Source of the DNA: Brevundimonas mediterranea
GTDB lineage: Bacteria; Pseudomonadota; Alphaproteobacteria; Caulobacterales; Caulobacteraceae
Length of the DNA: 64,000 nucleotides
NCBI RefSeq assembly: GCF_011064825.1
Contig: NZ_CP048751.1
Coordinates: 682,001-746,000 of the forward strand
Direction of reading: 5' to 3'
The notes under the pieces were generated by a model. That model made no database searches. It was not told the origin of the DNA and saw only the letters and a list, made by a program, of their open reading frames with translations. The position numbers and the translations under genes were made by a program. Position 1 is the first letter of the stretch. The number at the start of each line of letters is the position of its first letter. Shown here in pieces: positions 48,427 through 58,169 of this stretch.

Positions 48427-48978
48427 ATGCGCCGCCCGCTGCCCACAGACGCCGAGGTCCGCGAGATCCTGTCGCGCCGCCGCACCCGCCCGGCGCCGCG
48501 CCCGGCCCCGCGCGCCGGCAAGGCCCTGACGCCGCTGATCAAGAAACTGGACGAGAAGTTCGGCCGCGGCGCCGGCGCGCTGGAGCCCCGCTGGCGCGAG
48601 ATCGTCGGCGACCGCCTGGCCCGCGTCACCCGCCCCCAGAAACTGACCAAGGGCAAGGCCGGCCAGCCCGGCGTGCTCGAGCTGCGCGTCGCCGGCGCCG
48701 CAGCCCTTCTGGTCCAGCATCAGTCCGAAGACATCCTGGCCCGCGTGAACCTGTTCCTCGGCGCCGGTTCAGTCGATCGCCTCCGCATCGCCCAGGGCCC
48801 GGTCAAACCCCTGACCGAGGCCGCCGCCCGCCCCAAGCGCGCCGCCAAGCCCCCGCCCCTGGCCGCCGAGGCCGAGGCCGATCTGGCCGCCTCCATCGCC
48901 GACGTTCCCGACGAACTCCGCGCCGCCCTGGCCCGCCTGGGCCGCGCCACCCTGTCACGCTCGAACGACCGCGATTGA
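48427..48978 (+). CDS. dciA: DciA-family replicative helicase loader (DUF721)
   Basis: DciA loads the DnaB helicase in bacteria lacking DnaC. The 183-residue product has a basic, Pro/Arg-rich N-terminus, then the DUF721 domain (LEPRWREIVGDRLARVTRPQ; GVLELRVAGAAALLVQHQSE). An Ala/Pro-rich C-terminal tail follows. It is divergent from mutY and precedes the dsbA-like genes. Confidence 0.88.
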   Translation: MRRPLPTDAEVREILSRRRTRPAPRPAPRAGKALTPLIKKLDEKFGRGAGALEPRWREIVGDRLARVTRPQKLTKGKAGQPGVLELRVAGAAALLVQHQSEDILARVNLFLGAGSVDRLRIAQGPVKPLTEAAARPKRAAKPPPLAAEAEADLAASIADVPDELRAALARLGRATLSRSNDRD

Positions 48979-49073
48979 CAAATCTTCGCCGCACCTGTTC
49001 TCGAATGATCAAGGTTGCGCTGTTCCCCGGGAATCGCGCGATCATCCGGCAACGCTCCGACCAAGGAAGTCCA

Positions 49074-49721
49074 ATGGCCAATTTCGAAACCCGTTTCGCC
49101 CGCATGAGCCGCCGTGCGGCCATCACCGGCGCCGCCATGGCGACCATGGCCCTGGCCGCCTGCGGCGCCGGCGGCTCCAAGGGCGCGGCCGAGGGCGACA
49201 TGGGCCTGGGCGCGGCGGAAGGCGCCAAGGTCACCGTGGTCGAATACGCCTCCGTCACCTGCCCCCACTGCGCCGTGTGGCAGGCCAAGACCTGGCCGGC
49301 GTTCAAGGCCAAGTACGTCGACACCAACAAGGTCCGCTACATCTTCCGCGAACTGCCGACCCCGCCGGTCGACGCCGCCACCGCCGGCTTCCTGGTCGCC
49401 CGCTGCGCCGGTCCGGACAAGTATTTCGACGTCATCCACCAGCTGATGGCCACCCAGCAGGAAATGCTGACCTCGTCGCCGCGCGACTGGCTGCTGCGCA
49501 CGGCCCAGGCCGCCGGCCTGTCCGAGCAGCAGTTCAACGACTGCGTCACCGACAAGGAGGCCGTCGCCGCCATGGAGAAGCGCGTCCAGTTCGCCCAGGC
49601 CCAGGGCGTGACCGGCACCCCGGCCTTCTACGTCAACGACACCCAGGTCATCACCCCCGGCGGCGAAGGCGCAAGCCTGGCCGACCTGTCGACGGCCATC
49701 GACGCCGAACTGGCGAAATAA
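49074..49721 (+). CDS. DsbA-like thiol-disulfide oxidoreductase, lipoprotein type
   Basis: A 215-residue secreted protein. A twin-arginine-like start (MSRRAAITGAAMATMALAAC) includes a lipobox-like LAAC. The thioredoxin fold has the active site CPHC (VVEYASVTCPHCAVWQAKTW), a helical insertion, and cis-Pro at VTGTPAFYVND. It is a BdbD/DsbA-type enzyme that makes or rearranges envelope disulfides. It is three bases upstream of a second DsbA-like gene. Confidence 0.88.
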   Translation: MANFETRFARMSRRAAITGAAMATMALAACGAGGSKGAAEGDMGLGAAEGAKVTVVEYASVTCPHCAVWQAKTWPAFKAKYVDTNKVRYIFRELPTPPVDAATAGFLVARCAGPDKYFDVIHQLMATQQEMLTSSPRDWLLRTAQAAGLSEQQFNDCVTDKEAVAAMEKRVQFAQAQGVTGTPAFYVNDTQVITPGGEGASLADLSTAIDAELAK

Positions 49722-49724
49722 GCC

Positions 49725-50327
49725 ATGATCCGGCGCGCCGTCCTCACCCTCGCCCTCCTGACCGCCACACTGGCGGGGCCGGCCTTCGCCGCCGAGCCCC
49801 CGCCGCCCGTGACGGCCCAGGATCATGTGCTGGGTCGGGCCGACGCGCCGGTGACGGTGATCGAATACGCCAGCTTCACCTGCTCGCACTGCGCCGACTT
49901 CCACAACGACGTTCTGCCGGCCTTCAAGGCCCGCTATATCGACACGGGCAAGGTCCGGCTGGTCCATCGCAACCTGCCGACCGCCCCGGCCAATGTCGCC
50001 GCCGCTGCTGCGGCCGTGGCCATCTGCGCCGCGCCCGGCCGCTATTTCGACGTGGCCGAGGTCTTCATGCGCGACCAGGCCAATCTGCGCACCACCGGCG
50101 CCAAGCCCTGGTTCGACGCCGGCCTGGCCGCCAGCGGCAAGACGCGCGAACAGATCGAGACCTGCCTCGGCGATCCCGCGACCGGCGCCGCGCTCCAGGC
50201 CCAGATCGAAGGCGCGCAGGAGGCCGGCGTGGCGGGCACCCCCAGCTTCTTCGTCAACGGCAAGCCCGTCGCCGACCACTCGCTGGAGGCCCTGTCGGCC
50301 GCCGTCGATCCGCTGCTGCGCCGGTAA
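49725..50327 (+). CDS. DsbA-like thiol-disulfide oxidoreductase, signal-peptide type
   Basis: A 200-residue periplasmic protein with signal peptide MIRRAVLTLALLTATLAG. The active site is CSHC (VIEYASFTCSHCADFHNDVL) and the cis-Pro loop is VAGTPSFFVNGKP. It is clearly a paralogue of the preceding gene. The active-site dipeptide differs (SH instead of PH), suggesting a different redox potential. The smc gene starts 12 bases after its stop. Confidence 0.9.
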   Translation: MIRRAVLTLALLTATLAGPAFAAEPPPPVTAQDHVLGRADAPVTVIEYASFTCSHCADFHNDVLPAFKARYIDTGKVRLVHRNLPTAPANVAAAAAAVAICAAPGRYFDVAEVFMRDQANLRTTGAKPWFDAGLAASGKTREQIETCLGDPATGAALQAQIEGAQEAGVAGTPSFFVNGKPVADHSLEALSAAVDPLLRR

Positions 50328-50339
50328 CCGCCAGGACCG

Positions 50340-53300
50340 ATGCAATTCCAGCGCCTCCGGCTCGTCGGCTTCAAGTCGTTCGTCGATCCGGCGGAAGTGC
50401 ACATCGAATCCGGCCTGACCGGCGTCGTCGGCCCCAACGGCTGCGGCAAGTCCAACGTCCTTGAAAGCCTGCGCTGGGTCATGGGCGCCAACTCGGCCAA
50501 GGCCATGCGCGGCCAAGGCATGGACGACGTCATCTTCGCCGGCGCCGCCGGCCGCCCGCCGCGCAGTCACGCCGAAGTCAGCCTGACCATCGACAACGCC
50601 CAGCGCCGCGCCCCCCAGCCCTTCACCGACAGCCCGGTGCTGGAGGTGTCGCGCCGCATCGACCGGGGCCAGGGCTCGACCTACCGGATCAACGGCAAGG
50701 AGGTGCGCGCCCGCGACGTCCAGCTGCTGTTCGCCGACGCCTCGACCGGCGCCAACTCCCCCGCTCTGGTCCGCCAGGGCCAGATCTCGGAACTGATCGC
50801 CGCCAAACCCCAGAACCGCCGCCGCATCCTGGAAGAGGCGGGCGGCGTCGCCGGCCTGCACACCCGCCGCCACGAGGCCGAACTGCGCCTGAAGGCGGCC
50901 GAGACCAATCTGGAACGCCTTGACGACATCGGCCGCGAGCTGGAGACGGCGCTGAACCGGCTGAGGCGCGAAGCCCGCCAGGCCGAGAAGTACAAGAAGA
51001 TCTCCGCCGAAATCCGCGCCCTTCAGTCGGCGCTCCTCTACGTCCGCTGGAACGACGCCAGACTGGCGGCCGAGACCGCCGCCGAGGAACTGCGCGCCGC
51101 CGACCGCGCGGTGGCGGAAACGACGACCGCCGCCGCCGCCGCCCAGACCGCCGCCCTCGCCGCCCAAGAGGCGCTGAAGCCGGCGCGGGAGGAGGACGCC
51201 GTCGCCTCCGCCCTGCTGCACCGAGCCAGCCTGGAGCGCGACCGGCTCGACATGGCCGAACAGGCCGCCCGCGCCGAGGTGGACCGTCTCAAGGCCGAGG
51301 CCGCCCGCATCGCCGCCGACGCCGAGCGCGAGACCAATATGGCCGCCGACGCCCGGCGCGAACTGGACCGGCTGGACCAGGAACTGACCCGGCTCCAGGC
51401 CGAGATCGCCGCCGCCCCCGAACGCGGCCCCGAACTCGACAAGGCCCTGGCCGCCGCCGAAGAGGCCCGCAAGGCCGCCGACGCCGAGGTCGAACGCCTG
51501 GCCGCCGCCCTCGCCGCCGTCGAGGCCCGCGCCAATGCCGAGGCCGCCCGCCGCCGAGACGCCGAGACCCGCCTCACCCGCGTCGCCGCCCAGCGGGATC
51601 AGGCGCAGCGCGAACGCGACGCCCTGGGCCCGCTGGAAACGCCCGAGCTGGAGTCCGCCCGTCAGGCGCTGGAGACGGCCCAGACCGAACTGTCCGCCGC
51701 CCGCGAAGCCGTCGAGGCCGCTGAGGCCAAACGCGGCGACCTCGCCCGCGCCGAGCAAGAGGCCCGCACCGCCGCCCGGGCCGCCGAGGACCGGTTGGGC
51801 CGGCTCCAGACCGAGGCGCGCGGCCTGGCCCAGCTGCTGGTCGGCGGCAAGCGCGACCATCCCCCCGCCCTCGACAAGGTCCGCGCCGACCGGGGCTACG
51901 AGGCCGCCCTGGCCGCCGCCCTGGGCGAAGACCTCGACGCGGCCCTGGACGCCCGCGCCGCCGCCTACTGGGGCGGGGCCGATCCCCACCCGCCGGTCTG
52001 GCCCGCGGGGGTGGAGCCCCTGTCCGACCACGTCCAGGCGCCCGAGCAGTTGGCCGCCCGCCTGGTTCTGTGCGGCGTCGCCCCTCGCGCCCAGGCGGCC
52101 TATCTCGCTCGCACCCTGCCCGTCGGCGCCCGTCTGGCCACGCCCGAGGGCGACCTCTATCGCTGGGACGGTTTCGTCAGCCGCGCCGAGGCGCCCCGCC
52201 CCGCCGCAGTCCGTCTGGCCCAGCGCACCCGCCTGGCCGAGCTGGAAACCGAGATCGACAAGGGCAAGCCGGCGCTCGAACAGGCCCAGGCCCAGCAGAA
52301 GGGGGCGGCCGAGGCCTTCCGCGCCGCCGAGGAGGCGGTGAAGACCGCCCGCCTCAAACCCTTCGCCCTCGACAAGGCCGTGACCGCCGCCCGCGACCGC
52401 GTCGAAAGCCTGACCCGCGACCAGACCCGCCGCGAGGCCCGCGCCCAGGCTCTGGATGAGGCCCTGGCGCGTCTGGCGGCCGAGGTGGCCGAGGCCGAAG
52501 CCGCTCTGGCCGCCGCACAGACGGTCGAGGCCCCGTCCGAGACCCTGTCCGGCCTGCGGGACGATCTGACCGCCGCCCGCGCCGCCGCCGACGCCGCCCG
52601 CATCGCCGCCCAGACCGCCCGGTCGGACCGGGACGCCGAGGCCCGCGACCGCCAGGGCCGCGAACAACGCCTGGGCGGCCTGACCCGCGCCCGCGACGGC
52701 TGGATCGCCCGGTCCAAGGACAGCGGCGCCCGGGTCGCCGCCCTGACCACGGACGCCGAGCGAACCTCCGCACAGCTGAAACAGGCCGAGGTCGCGCCCC
52801 AGGGTTTCGCGGAACAGCGCACCAGGCTGCTCGACACCCTGACCGCCGCCGAACAGCGCAAACAGGCCTCGTCCGACGCCATGGCCACGGCCGAGACTGC
52901 TGCAAGCGAGGCTGATCGCGCCGCCCGCGCCGCCGACGCCGCCGCCTCCCAGGCCCGCGAAGCCCGCGCCGGTCTCGCCGCCCGCGCCGAGGCCGCGGCC
53001 GAGAAGCTGACCGAGGCCGAGACCACCGTCCGCGAAACCGCCCAGATGTCGCCGGAAGACCTGGCCCGCAAGCTGACCGACGAGGCCGTAGCCCGCCCGC
53101 CCGACGCCGCCGGGGCCGAGAGCCTGCTGTACGGGCTGGAGCGCGAACGCGAGGCCCTGGGCGCCGTCAACCTGCGGGCCGAGGACGAGGCGACCGAATA
53201 CGGCGACCGACTGAACAGCATGAAGTCGGAACGGATCGACCTGACCCAGGCCATCGCCAAGCTGCGCGACGGCATCGACGAACTGAACGCCGAGGGCCGC

Positions 53301-53777
53301 GAACGGCTGGTCGCCGCCTTCGACGTCATCAACGCCAATTTCAAGGCCCTGTTCGAGGCCCTGTTCGACGGCGGCCAGGCCGAGCTGAAACTGGTCGAGA
53401 GCGACGATCCGCTGGAGGCGGGCCTGGAGATCTACGCCTGCCCGCCCGGCAAGCGGCTGTCGGTCATGAGCCTGATGTCGGGCGGCGAACAGGCCCTGAC
53501 GGCGGCCGCCCTGATCTTCGGCGTCTTCCTGGCCAACCCCGCCCCCGTCTGCGTGCTGGACGAGGTGGACGCCCCGCTGGACGACGCCAACGTCGACCGG
53601 TTCTGCAAGATGTTGCACGAGATGCGCTCGCGCACGGACACCCGCTTCATCGTCATCACCCACAACCCCGTCACCATGAGCCGCATGGACCGCCTGTACG
53701 GCGTCACCATGCCCGAGCGCGGCATGAGCCAGCTGGTCAGCGTGGACCTGCACCAGGCGGAGAAACTGGTCGCATGA
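50340..53777 (+). CDS. smc: Chromosome segregation protein SMC
   Basis: An SMC ATPase that loops and segregates the chromosome with ScpA and ScpB. The 1145-residue product has Walker [18 protein letters not shown] near residue 30, long Ala/Glu/Arg-rich coiled coils (about 165-460 and 610-950) and a hinge (about 475-600). The C-terminal signature [14 protein letters not shown] and Walker [20 protein letters not shown] follow. It is coupled to the next gene by a four-base overlap. Confidence 0.97.
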   Translation: MQFQRLRLVGFKSFVDPAEVHIESGLTGVVGPNGCGKSNVLESLRWVMGANSAKAMRGQGMDDVIFAGAAGRPPRSHAEVSLTIDNAQRRAPQPFTDSPVLEVSRRIDRGQGSTYRINGKEVRARDVQLLFADASTGANSPALVRQGQISELIAAKPQNRRRILEEAGGVAGLHTRRHEAELRLKAAETNLERLDDIGRELETALNRLRREARQAEKYKKISAEIRALQSALLYVRWNDARLAAETAAEELRAADRAVAETTTAAAAAQTAALAAQEALKPAREEDAVASALLHRASLERDRLDMAEQAARAEVDRLKAEAARIAADAERETNMAADARRELDRLDQELTRLQAEIAAAPERGPELDKALAAAEEARKAADAEVERLAAALAAVEARANAEAARRRDAETRLTRVAAQRDQAQRERDALGPLETPELESARQALETAQTELSAAREAVEAAEAKRGDLARAEQEARTAARAAEDRLGRLQTEARGLAQLLVGGKRDHPPALDKVRADRGYEAALAAALGEDLDAALDARAAAYWGGADPHPPVWPAGVEPLSDHVQAPEQLAARLVLCGVAPRAQAAYLARTLPVGARLATPEGDLYRWDGFVSRAEAPRPAAVRLAQRTRLAELETEIDKGKPALEQAQAQQKGAAEAFRAAEEAVKTARLKPFALDKAVTAARDRVESLTRDQTRREARAQALDEALARLAAEVAEAEAALAAAQTVEAPSETLSGLRDDLTAARAAADAARIAAQTARSDRDAEARDRQGREQRLGGLTRARDGWIARSKDSGARVAALTTDAERTSAQLKQAEVAPQGFAEQRTRLLDTLTAAEQRKQASSDAMATAETAASEADRAARAADAAASQAREARAGLAARAEAAAEKLTEAETTVRETAQMSPEDLARKLTDEAVARPPDAAGAESLLYGLEREREALGAVNLRAEDEATEYGDRLNSMKSERIDLTQAIAKLRDGIDELNAEGRERLVAAFDVINANFKALFEALFDGGQAELKLVESDDPLEAGLEIYACPPGKRLSVMSLMSGGEQALTAAALIFGVFLANPAPVCVLDEVDAPLDDANVDRFCKMLHEMRSRTDTRFIVITHNPVTMSRMDRLYGVTMPERGMSQLVSVDLHQAEKLVA

Positions 53778-54199
53778 TCCCCCTGCTGCTGGCCTTCCTG
53801 CTGACTGGAGCAGATCCTGAACTGGTCCCGACCGGCGTCGGCCGTTTCGCCGTCTATGCCGATGTCGCCTCCATCGAACGCACGGGCGACGTGGCCCATA
53901 TGCGCGAGCTTCAGGTCACGGAGGCCGGGTTCAAGGTCGGGGACGTGACCTATGTCGGCGGCTGGTCGCGCTGGGCCTTCGATTGCCGCGCCGGCACGGC
54001 GGACCGGCTCGACTTCGCGTCCTTGAAAGCCGACAGAACCGAAGGCCCGGCGACGCCCGACCCCGCCCCGCCCTATGAAGCCGCGCCGGGCGGAGACGCG
54101 GCGGAACTGATGGCCGTGGCGTGCGGGGAGGCTGCTGCTCGCGAGACCCTCAGGCTGGACGAAGCGATCCTTCAGGGTCAAGCCGCGCTGAAGGATTGA
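53774..54199 (+). CDS. Small secreted hypothetical protein (surface-adhesin E-like)
   Basis: A 141-residue product with a short hydrophobic N-terminus ([15 protein letters not shown]). A compact region of likely beta-strands follows ([30 protein letters not shown]), recalling the small surface-adhesin E-type domain. Two cysteines (FDCRAG, VACGEA) may pair. The ATG overlaps the smc stop. Its last 16 bases recur almost exactly at 54658-54673, beyond the DUF559 unit. Confidence 0.6.
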   Translation: MIPLLLAFLLTGADPELVPTGVGRFAVYADVASIERTGDVAHMRELQVTEAGFKVGDVTYVGGWSRWAFDCRAGTADRLDFASLKADRTEGPATPDPAPPYEAAPGGDAAELMAVACGEAAARETLRLDEAILQGQAALKD

Positions 54200-54673
54200 C
54201 CCCTTGCCTCTCCCTCCCCTTCAGGGGAGGGTGGTCGAGCGCAGCGAGACCGGGTGGGGGCGGCCCAGAATGGCCAGGATTGCCAAGGCCAGAGCCATGC
54301 GAAAATCCATGAGCCCGCCGGAAGCGCGGCTTTGGCTGTCGCTGCGTCGCCTGCGCGCACAGGGCTTTCACTTTCGACGCCAGCACCCCCTGCTTGGCTA
54401 TTATCTCGACTTCGTCTGCCTCTCGCGAGGACTGGTGGTTGAAGTCGATGGCGGTTCGCACGAGGGGCGCAGCGACTGGGATCGACGACGCGACGACGCC
54501 CTGTTGCAGGTGGGGTTGAAGACGCTTCGCATCCCGGCCGTCGATGTCAGGGATCGCCTGACAGATGTTGTGGACTTCATCTTACGCGAGCTTGAGGCGG
54601 CCGCCCCCACCCGGCCGCTGCGCGGCCCCCCTCCCCGGGACGGGGAGGGAGACTAAGGCGCTGAAGGACTGAC
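54185..54673. mobile_element. Candidate mobile unit: DUF559 gene within inverted repeats and flanking direct repeats
   Basis: The unit is bordered by GCGCTGAAGGATTGAC (54185-54200) and GCGCTGAAGGACTGAC (54658-54673), a 15/16 direct repeat. Inside are inverted ends: outer TCTCCCTCCCC (54209-54219) and GGGGAGGGAGA (54642-54652), inner CCGGGTGGGGGCGGCC (54250-54265) and its exact complement (54599-54614). Each end forms its own hairpin. This looks like a REP-type doublet carrying a nuclease gene and inserted with target duplication. Mobility is inferred. Confidence 0.5.
54270..54656 (+). CDS. DUF559 domain endonuclease-like protein
   Basis: A 128-residue protein of DUF559, related to very-short-patch-repair-type endonucleases of the PD-(D/E)XK class. 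FHFRRQHPLLGYYLDFVCLS has the first acidic residue (D in YLDF), VVEVDGGSHEGR the E-x-D motif, and TLRIPAVDVRDRLTDVVDFI the conserved C-terminal segment. The ATG at 54270 gives MARIAKARAMRKSMSPPEAR; the frame upstream to 54204 is repeat sequence. The last 15 or so residues are encoded by the right-hand repeat. Confidence 0.82.
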   Translation: MARIAKARAMRKSMSPPEARLWLSLRRLRAQGFHFRRQHPLLGYYLDFVCLSRGLVVEVDGGSHEGRSDWDRRRDDALLQVGLKTLRIPAVDVRDRLTDVVDFILRELEAAAPTRPLRGPPPRDGEGD

Positions 54674-55774
54674 GGCCCGCTCCTCAACCTGCGGCCATTC
54701 CAGCCGGTCGCGCGGCAGGGCTTCACGGCATTCGTCGCGCATGAAGGCCATCAGCTTCTCGCGGATTTCGCAGCGCAGGTCGAAGGCGACGCCGGCGGAG
54801 CGGGCGCTGGCCAGGCAGCGGACCTGAAGCACTCGTGCGGTGATGTCGGTCACCTGCATCACCTGGACATCGCCGTCCCACAGCTTGGACGCCTTGACGA
54901 TCCCCTCGAACGCCGTGCGCAGCCGGTCGATCGGGGCTTCGTAATCGACGTAGAAGAAGGCCGAGCCGATCAGGCGGGCGTTCTCTCGCGTCCAGTTCTG
55001 GAACGGCGTCGAGATGAAGTAGGACAGGGGCAGGACCATCCGCCGCCAGTCCCACAGCTTGACCACCACATAGGTTGCGGTGATCTCCTCGACATTGCCC
55101 CACTCGTTCTCGACGATGACGGCGTCGTCCAGGCGGATCGGCTGGGTCAGGGCGATCTGGATGCCCGCGACCATGTTCGTCAGGATCGGCTGCAGGGCCA
55201 GACCGGCGATGATGCCGACCACGCCCGCCGAGGCCAGCAGGCTGACGCCCCACTGGCGGAAGCCGGCGATGGTCATCAGGGCCAGGCCCACGGTGACGAT
55301 GAACAGGATCACCTTGGCCACCCGTTGCAGGATGCGGGTCTGGGTCAGGTGTTTGCGGGCGAGCAGATTGTCCTCGACGGCGATATTGTACCGCTTCAGG
55401 TGCATCACCGACCACATGTCCAGCAGGCCCGAGGCCAGCCAGCCCAGGGTCAGGACGAACAGGAAACGCAGCACTTCGCGGATGTCGGCCGACGGCGCGG
55501 GATCCATTGGCGAGACGGTCACGCCGATGCCGATGCCGATCAGGATCATCATGACCCGCAGCTTCTTGCGCGCCCGCTCGACCACGCCGCGCCAGAAGAC
55601 GTCGCGGTTCTTCACCACCCGCCGCAGGATCATGAAGACGATCTTGTGCGCCACCCATCCGCCTGCGACGAAGCCGGCCGTCACCAGCACGATCACGGCC
55701 CATTCGGGCAGCCAGTCGAACCGGCGCCACAGGTCATGAATCTGGCGGGTCAGGGCGGTGATTTCAGGAGGCAT
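54653..55774 (-). CDS. Mechanosensitive ion channel, MscS family
   Basis: A 373-residue membrane protein with four or five hydrophobic helices. The MscS core follows: pore-lining GVSLLASAGVVGIIAGLALQ, then QPILTNMVAGIQIALTQPIR and the beta-domain VIVENEWGNVEEITATYVVV. It releases solutes on osmotic downshock. The start is taken at ATG 55774; ATG 55789 is also possible, and neither has a strong ribosome site. Its stop overlaps the DUF559 stop on the opposite strand. Confidence 0.92.
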   Translation of the reverse strand: MPPEITALTRQIHDLWRRFDWLPEWAVIVLVTAGFVAGGWVAHKIVFMILRRVVKNRDVFWRGVVERARKKLRVMMILIGIGIGVTVSPMDPAPSADIREVLRFLFVLTLGWLASGLLDMWSVMHLKRYNIAVEDNLLARKHLTQTRILQRVAKVILFIVTVGLALMTIAGFRQWGVSLLASAGVVGIIAGLALQPILTNMVAGIQIALTQPIRLDDAVIVENEWGNVEEITATYVVVKLWDWRRMVLPLSYFISTPFQNWTRENARLIGSAFFYVDYEAPIDRLRTAFEGIVKASKLWDGDVQVMQVTDITARVLQVRCLASARSAGVAFDLRCEIREKLMAFMRDECREALPRDRLEWPQVEERAVSPSAP

Positions 55775-55829
55775 GCGTAAGGGACGCATTGACGCCGAAT
55801 GGGTTCCCGCAAAGCTTGGCGAACGGGGT

Positions 55830-56918
55830 TCAGCCCCTCGCCGTCTTCTCCACCAGATCGGCCAGGCGCTGCGCCGCATCGGGGATGGCGACCGAACGCG
55901 CCGCCGCCGACATGGCCGCCAGACGCCCCGGGTCGGACAGCAGTCCCTCCAGCGTCACCGTCAGGCCCTGAACCGTCAGATCATCCTCCAGCACCATCTC
56001 CGCCGCCCCGGCGTCGACCAGGGCCTTGGCGTTCAGGCGCTGGTGGTCGTCCATGGCGATCTTCAGCGGAATCAGCACCGACGGCAGGGCCGCGACGGCC
56101 AGTTCGGCGCAGGTCGAGGCGCCCGAACGGCCGACGACCAGATGCGCCTTGGACAGACGCTCGGCCATGTCGCGGAAGAAGGGCGCGACCTCGGCCTCGA
56201 TCCCGGCCTCCAGATAGATCTGACGCGCGGTCTCCAGCGTCTCGGGCCGCGACTGCTGCTGCACCTTCAGACGACGGCGCAGGGCTTCCGGCAGGGCGGC
56301 CAGGGCGCGGGGCGTGGTCTCCGACAGGATGCGCGCCCCCTGGCTGCCGCCCGTCACCAGCACCTGGATGGGGCCGCCGTCGACCGGGGCCGCATAGGCG
56401 CGGTCGAACAGGGCGCGGATCTCGCTCCGCACCGGCGAGCCGACGACGTGCGACCGGCCCTGCACCCTGGCCGGCGCCCGCTCCAGCGTCGGGAAGGACG
56501 AGGCCACTTCGCCGACATAGGGGGCCAGGATGCGGTTGGTGCGGCCCAGGACGGCGTTCTGTTCGTGAATCACGGTCGGCCGCTGCGACGTCACCGCCGC
56601 CACCAGGGCCGGCGCCGACGGATAGCCGCCGAAGCCCACCACCACGTCCGCCCCCAGCCGATCGAAGGCCGCGCGCGCCTGCATCACCCCCTTGAAGATT
56701 TGAACCCCCGCCTTGATCAGGCCCAGCGGACCCGAGCCGGTCGCCGCATCCAGGGCCAGACGTTCCTCGGCCGGGAAGGCGTGGGCGTATTGCTCGCCGC
56801 GATGATCGGTCGCCAGCACCACGCGCCAGCCGCGCGCGGCCAGTTCACGCGCCAGGGCCTCGGCCGGGAACATGTGGCCGCCGGTGCCGCCGGCGGCGAC
56901 GACGCAGAGCTGGGTCAT
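55830..56918 (-). CDS. murG: UDP-N-acetylglucosamine transferase MurG
   Basis: Adds GlcNAc to lipid I to form lipid II at the inner membrane. The 362-residue GT-B protein has the N-terminal glycine loop VVAAGGTGGHMFPAEALA, VVGFGGYPSAPALVAA, VIHEQNAVLGRTNR and the donor site VVGRSGASTCAELAVAALPS. It stands apart from the rest of the mur/fts cluster, which is not visible here; an isolated position is unusual but the gene looks intact. Confidence 0.96.
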   Translation of the reverse strand: MTQLCVVAAGGTGGHMFPAEALARELAARGWRVVLATDHRGEQYAHAFPAEERLALDAATGSGPLGLIKAGVQIFKGVMQARAAFDRLGADVVVGFGGYPSAPALVAAVTSQRPTVIHEQNAVLGRTNRILAPYVGEVASSFPTLERAPARVQGRSHVVGSPVRSEIRALFDRAYAAPVDGGPIQVLVTGGSQGARILSETTPRALAALPEALRRRLKVQQQSRPETLETARQIYLEAGIEAEVAPFFRDMAERLSKAHLVVGRSGASTCAELAVAALPSVLIPLKIAMDDHQRLNAKALVDAGAAEMVLEDDLTVQGLTVTLEGLLSDPGRLAAMSAAARSVAIPDAAQRLADLVEKTARG

Positions 56919-56990
56919 GGGTGCGGTCTCCGAAAAACACCGTCTGAATAGTCTGAAACCCGGACGACAGGGAGCGGGATCACCGACGCT

Positions 56991-57389
56991 CTAGCGCGCC
57001 AGAACGATCTCGCAGCCCGGCGCGATCACGGCCTGAAGGGCGCCCGGCTTCTCGATCCGCACGGTCGCCCGCCGCACCCGCCGGTCCTCCAGACAGGCCC
57101 GCGCCAGCCGTTCGGCGAAGGTCTCGACCAGGCCCACATGGCCCTCGGCGGCGATGGCGCGCGCCGCATTGGCCACGGTCTCGTAGTTGATGGTGTCGCC
57201 CAGCCGTTCGATCGGCCGCGGCTCCAGCTCCAGCGTCACATCGATCACCAGCCGCTGCAGCCGCCCCTGCTCGTGGTCATAGACCCCGATCCCGGCCTCG
57301 ACCTCCAGCCCGCGCACGAAGACGCTCAGCCGTTCGAAACGCAGCGGCTCGTCCGCCGGAAACGGCGTCACCTGAGAGGACTGGACCAC
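56991..57389 (-). CDS. folB: Dihydroneopterin aldolase
   Basis: Makes 6-hydroxymethyl-dihydropterin in folate synthesis. The 132-residue product matches FolB: VRGLEVEAGIGVYDHEQGRL with the conserved Tyr and Glu, INYETVANAARAIAAEGHVG and LVETFAERLARACL with the catalytic Glu region. The C-terminal Lys motif is VRIEKPGAL. It lies three bases after the pteridine reductase-like gene. Confidence 0.93.
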   Translation of the reverse strand: MVQSSQVTPFPADEPLRFERLSVFVRGLEVEAGIGVYDHEQGRLQRLVIDVTLELEPRPIERLGDTINYETVANAARAIAAEGHVGLVETFAERLARACLEDRRVRRATVRIEKPGALQAVIAPGCEIVLAR

Positions 57390-57392
57390 GCG

Positions 57393-58169
57393 CTACTCCT
57401 GGATGTCGGGGGTGCGCCAGGCCAGGTGCTGGCCCCCGTCGACGGCGATCATCTGGCCCGTGACCATCCGCGCGTCAATGAGCCACAGCACGGCCTCGGC
57501 CACCGCCTGCGGGCTGCCGGGCGTCTGCAACAGGGTGCCGCGCGCCTCGGCGGCGAATTCCTCGGGGGTCTGGTGGATCGACGGCAGGGTCGGCCCCGGC
57601 CCCACGGCATTGACCCGGATGCCCGGCGCCAGGGCCTGGGCCAGGGTCCGGGTCGCCCACCACAGGCCGTTGCGCGACAGGCTGTAGGAGAAGAAGCGCG
57701 GATCCGGCTTCAGCACCTTCTGATCCAGCAGATTGATGATCACGCCTTCCACGGCCTGGGCCGCGAAGGCCTCGGCCAGCACCAGGGGCGCCCGCAGATT
57801 GGTCTCGATATGCCGGTCCCAGCTGTCGCGCGTCAGGCCGCCGACCCGGTCGTCCTCGAACACCGAGGCGTTGTTGACCAGCACCGTCAAAGGCCCCAGC
57901 GCCTCGACCGCCGCCGGAACCAGCGCCCGCACCTTGGCCTCGTCCGTCAGGTCCGCCTGCAACAGACACGCGCGCCGCCCGAGGCCCGCGATCTCGTCGG
58001 CCAGGGTCCGGGCGTCCTCGCCCGACGCATGATGATGAATCGCCACGTCGAAGCCCGCCCGCGCCAGGGTCAGGCAGATCTCCCGCCCGATCCGCCGCGC
58101 CGCGCCCGTGACCAGGGCGACGCCCCGCGCCGGGGCGACGCCGGCGGGCGCCGCCGGGACTTCAGTCAA
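57393..58169 (-). CDS. Pteridine reductase-like short-chain dehydrogenase (FolM type)
   Basis: A 258-residue SDR, likely a dihydrofolate or dihydromonapterin reductase. The cofactor loop is VALVTGAARRIGREICL (TGx3RxG, NADPH type), with LVNNASVFEDD. The catalytic site follows the PTR1 pattern Asp149-Tyr162-x3-residue166, but residue 166 is Arg (SYSLSRNGLW; codon at 57674-57672) instead of Lys. It starts with TTG at 58169, overlapping the small upstream ORF. It is coupled to folB, which supports a folate role. Confidence 0.87.
   Translation of the reverse strand: MTEVPAAPAGVAPARGVALVTGAARRIGREICLTLARAGFDVAIHHHASGEDARTLADEIAGLGRRACLLQADLTDEAKVRALVPAAVEALGPLTVLVNNASVFEDDRVGGLTRDSWDRHIETNLRAPLVLAEAFAAQAVEGVIINLLDQKVLKPDPRFFSYSLSRNGLWWATRTLAQALAPGIRVNAVGPGPTLPSIHQTPEEFAAEARGTLLQTPGSPQAVAEAVLWLIDARMVTGQMIAVDGGQHLAWRTPDIQE

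Noticed and set aside
48720..53753. A 1677-codon open frame on the minus strand opposite smc
   Set aside because: It is the antisense shadow of a G+C-rich coding gene: repetitive Gly/Gln/Ala/Asp composition, no domains, and smc on the other strand is unmistakable.
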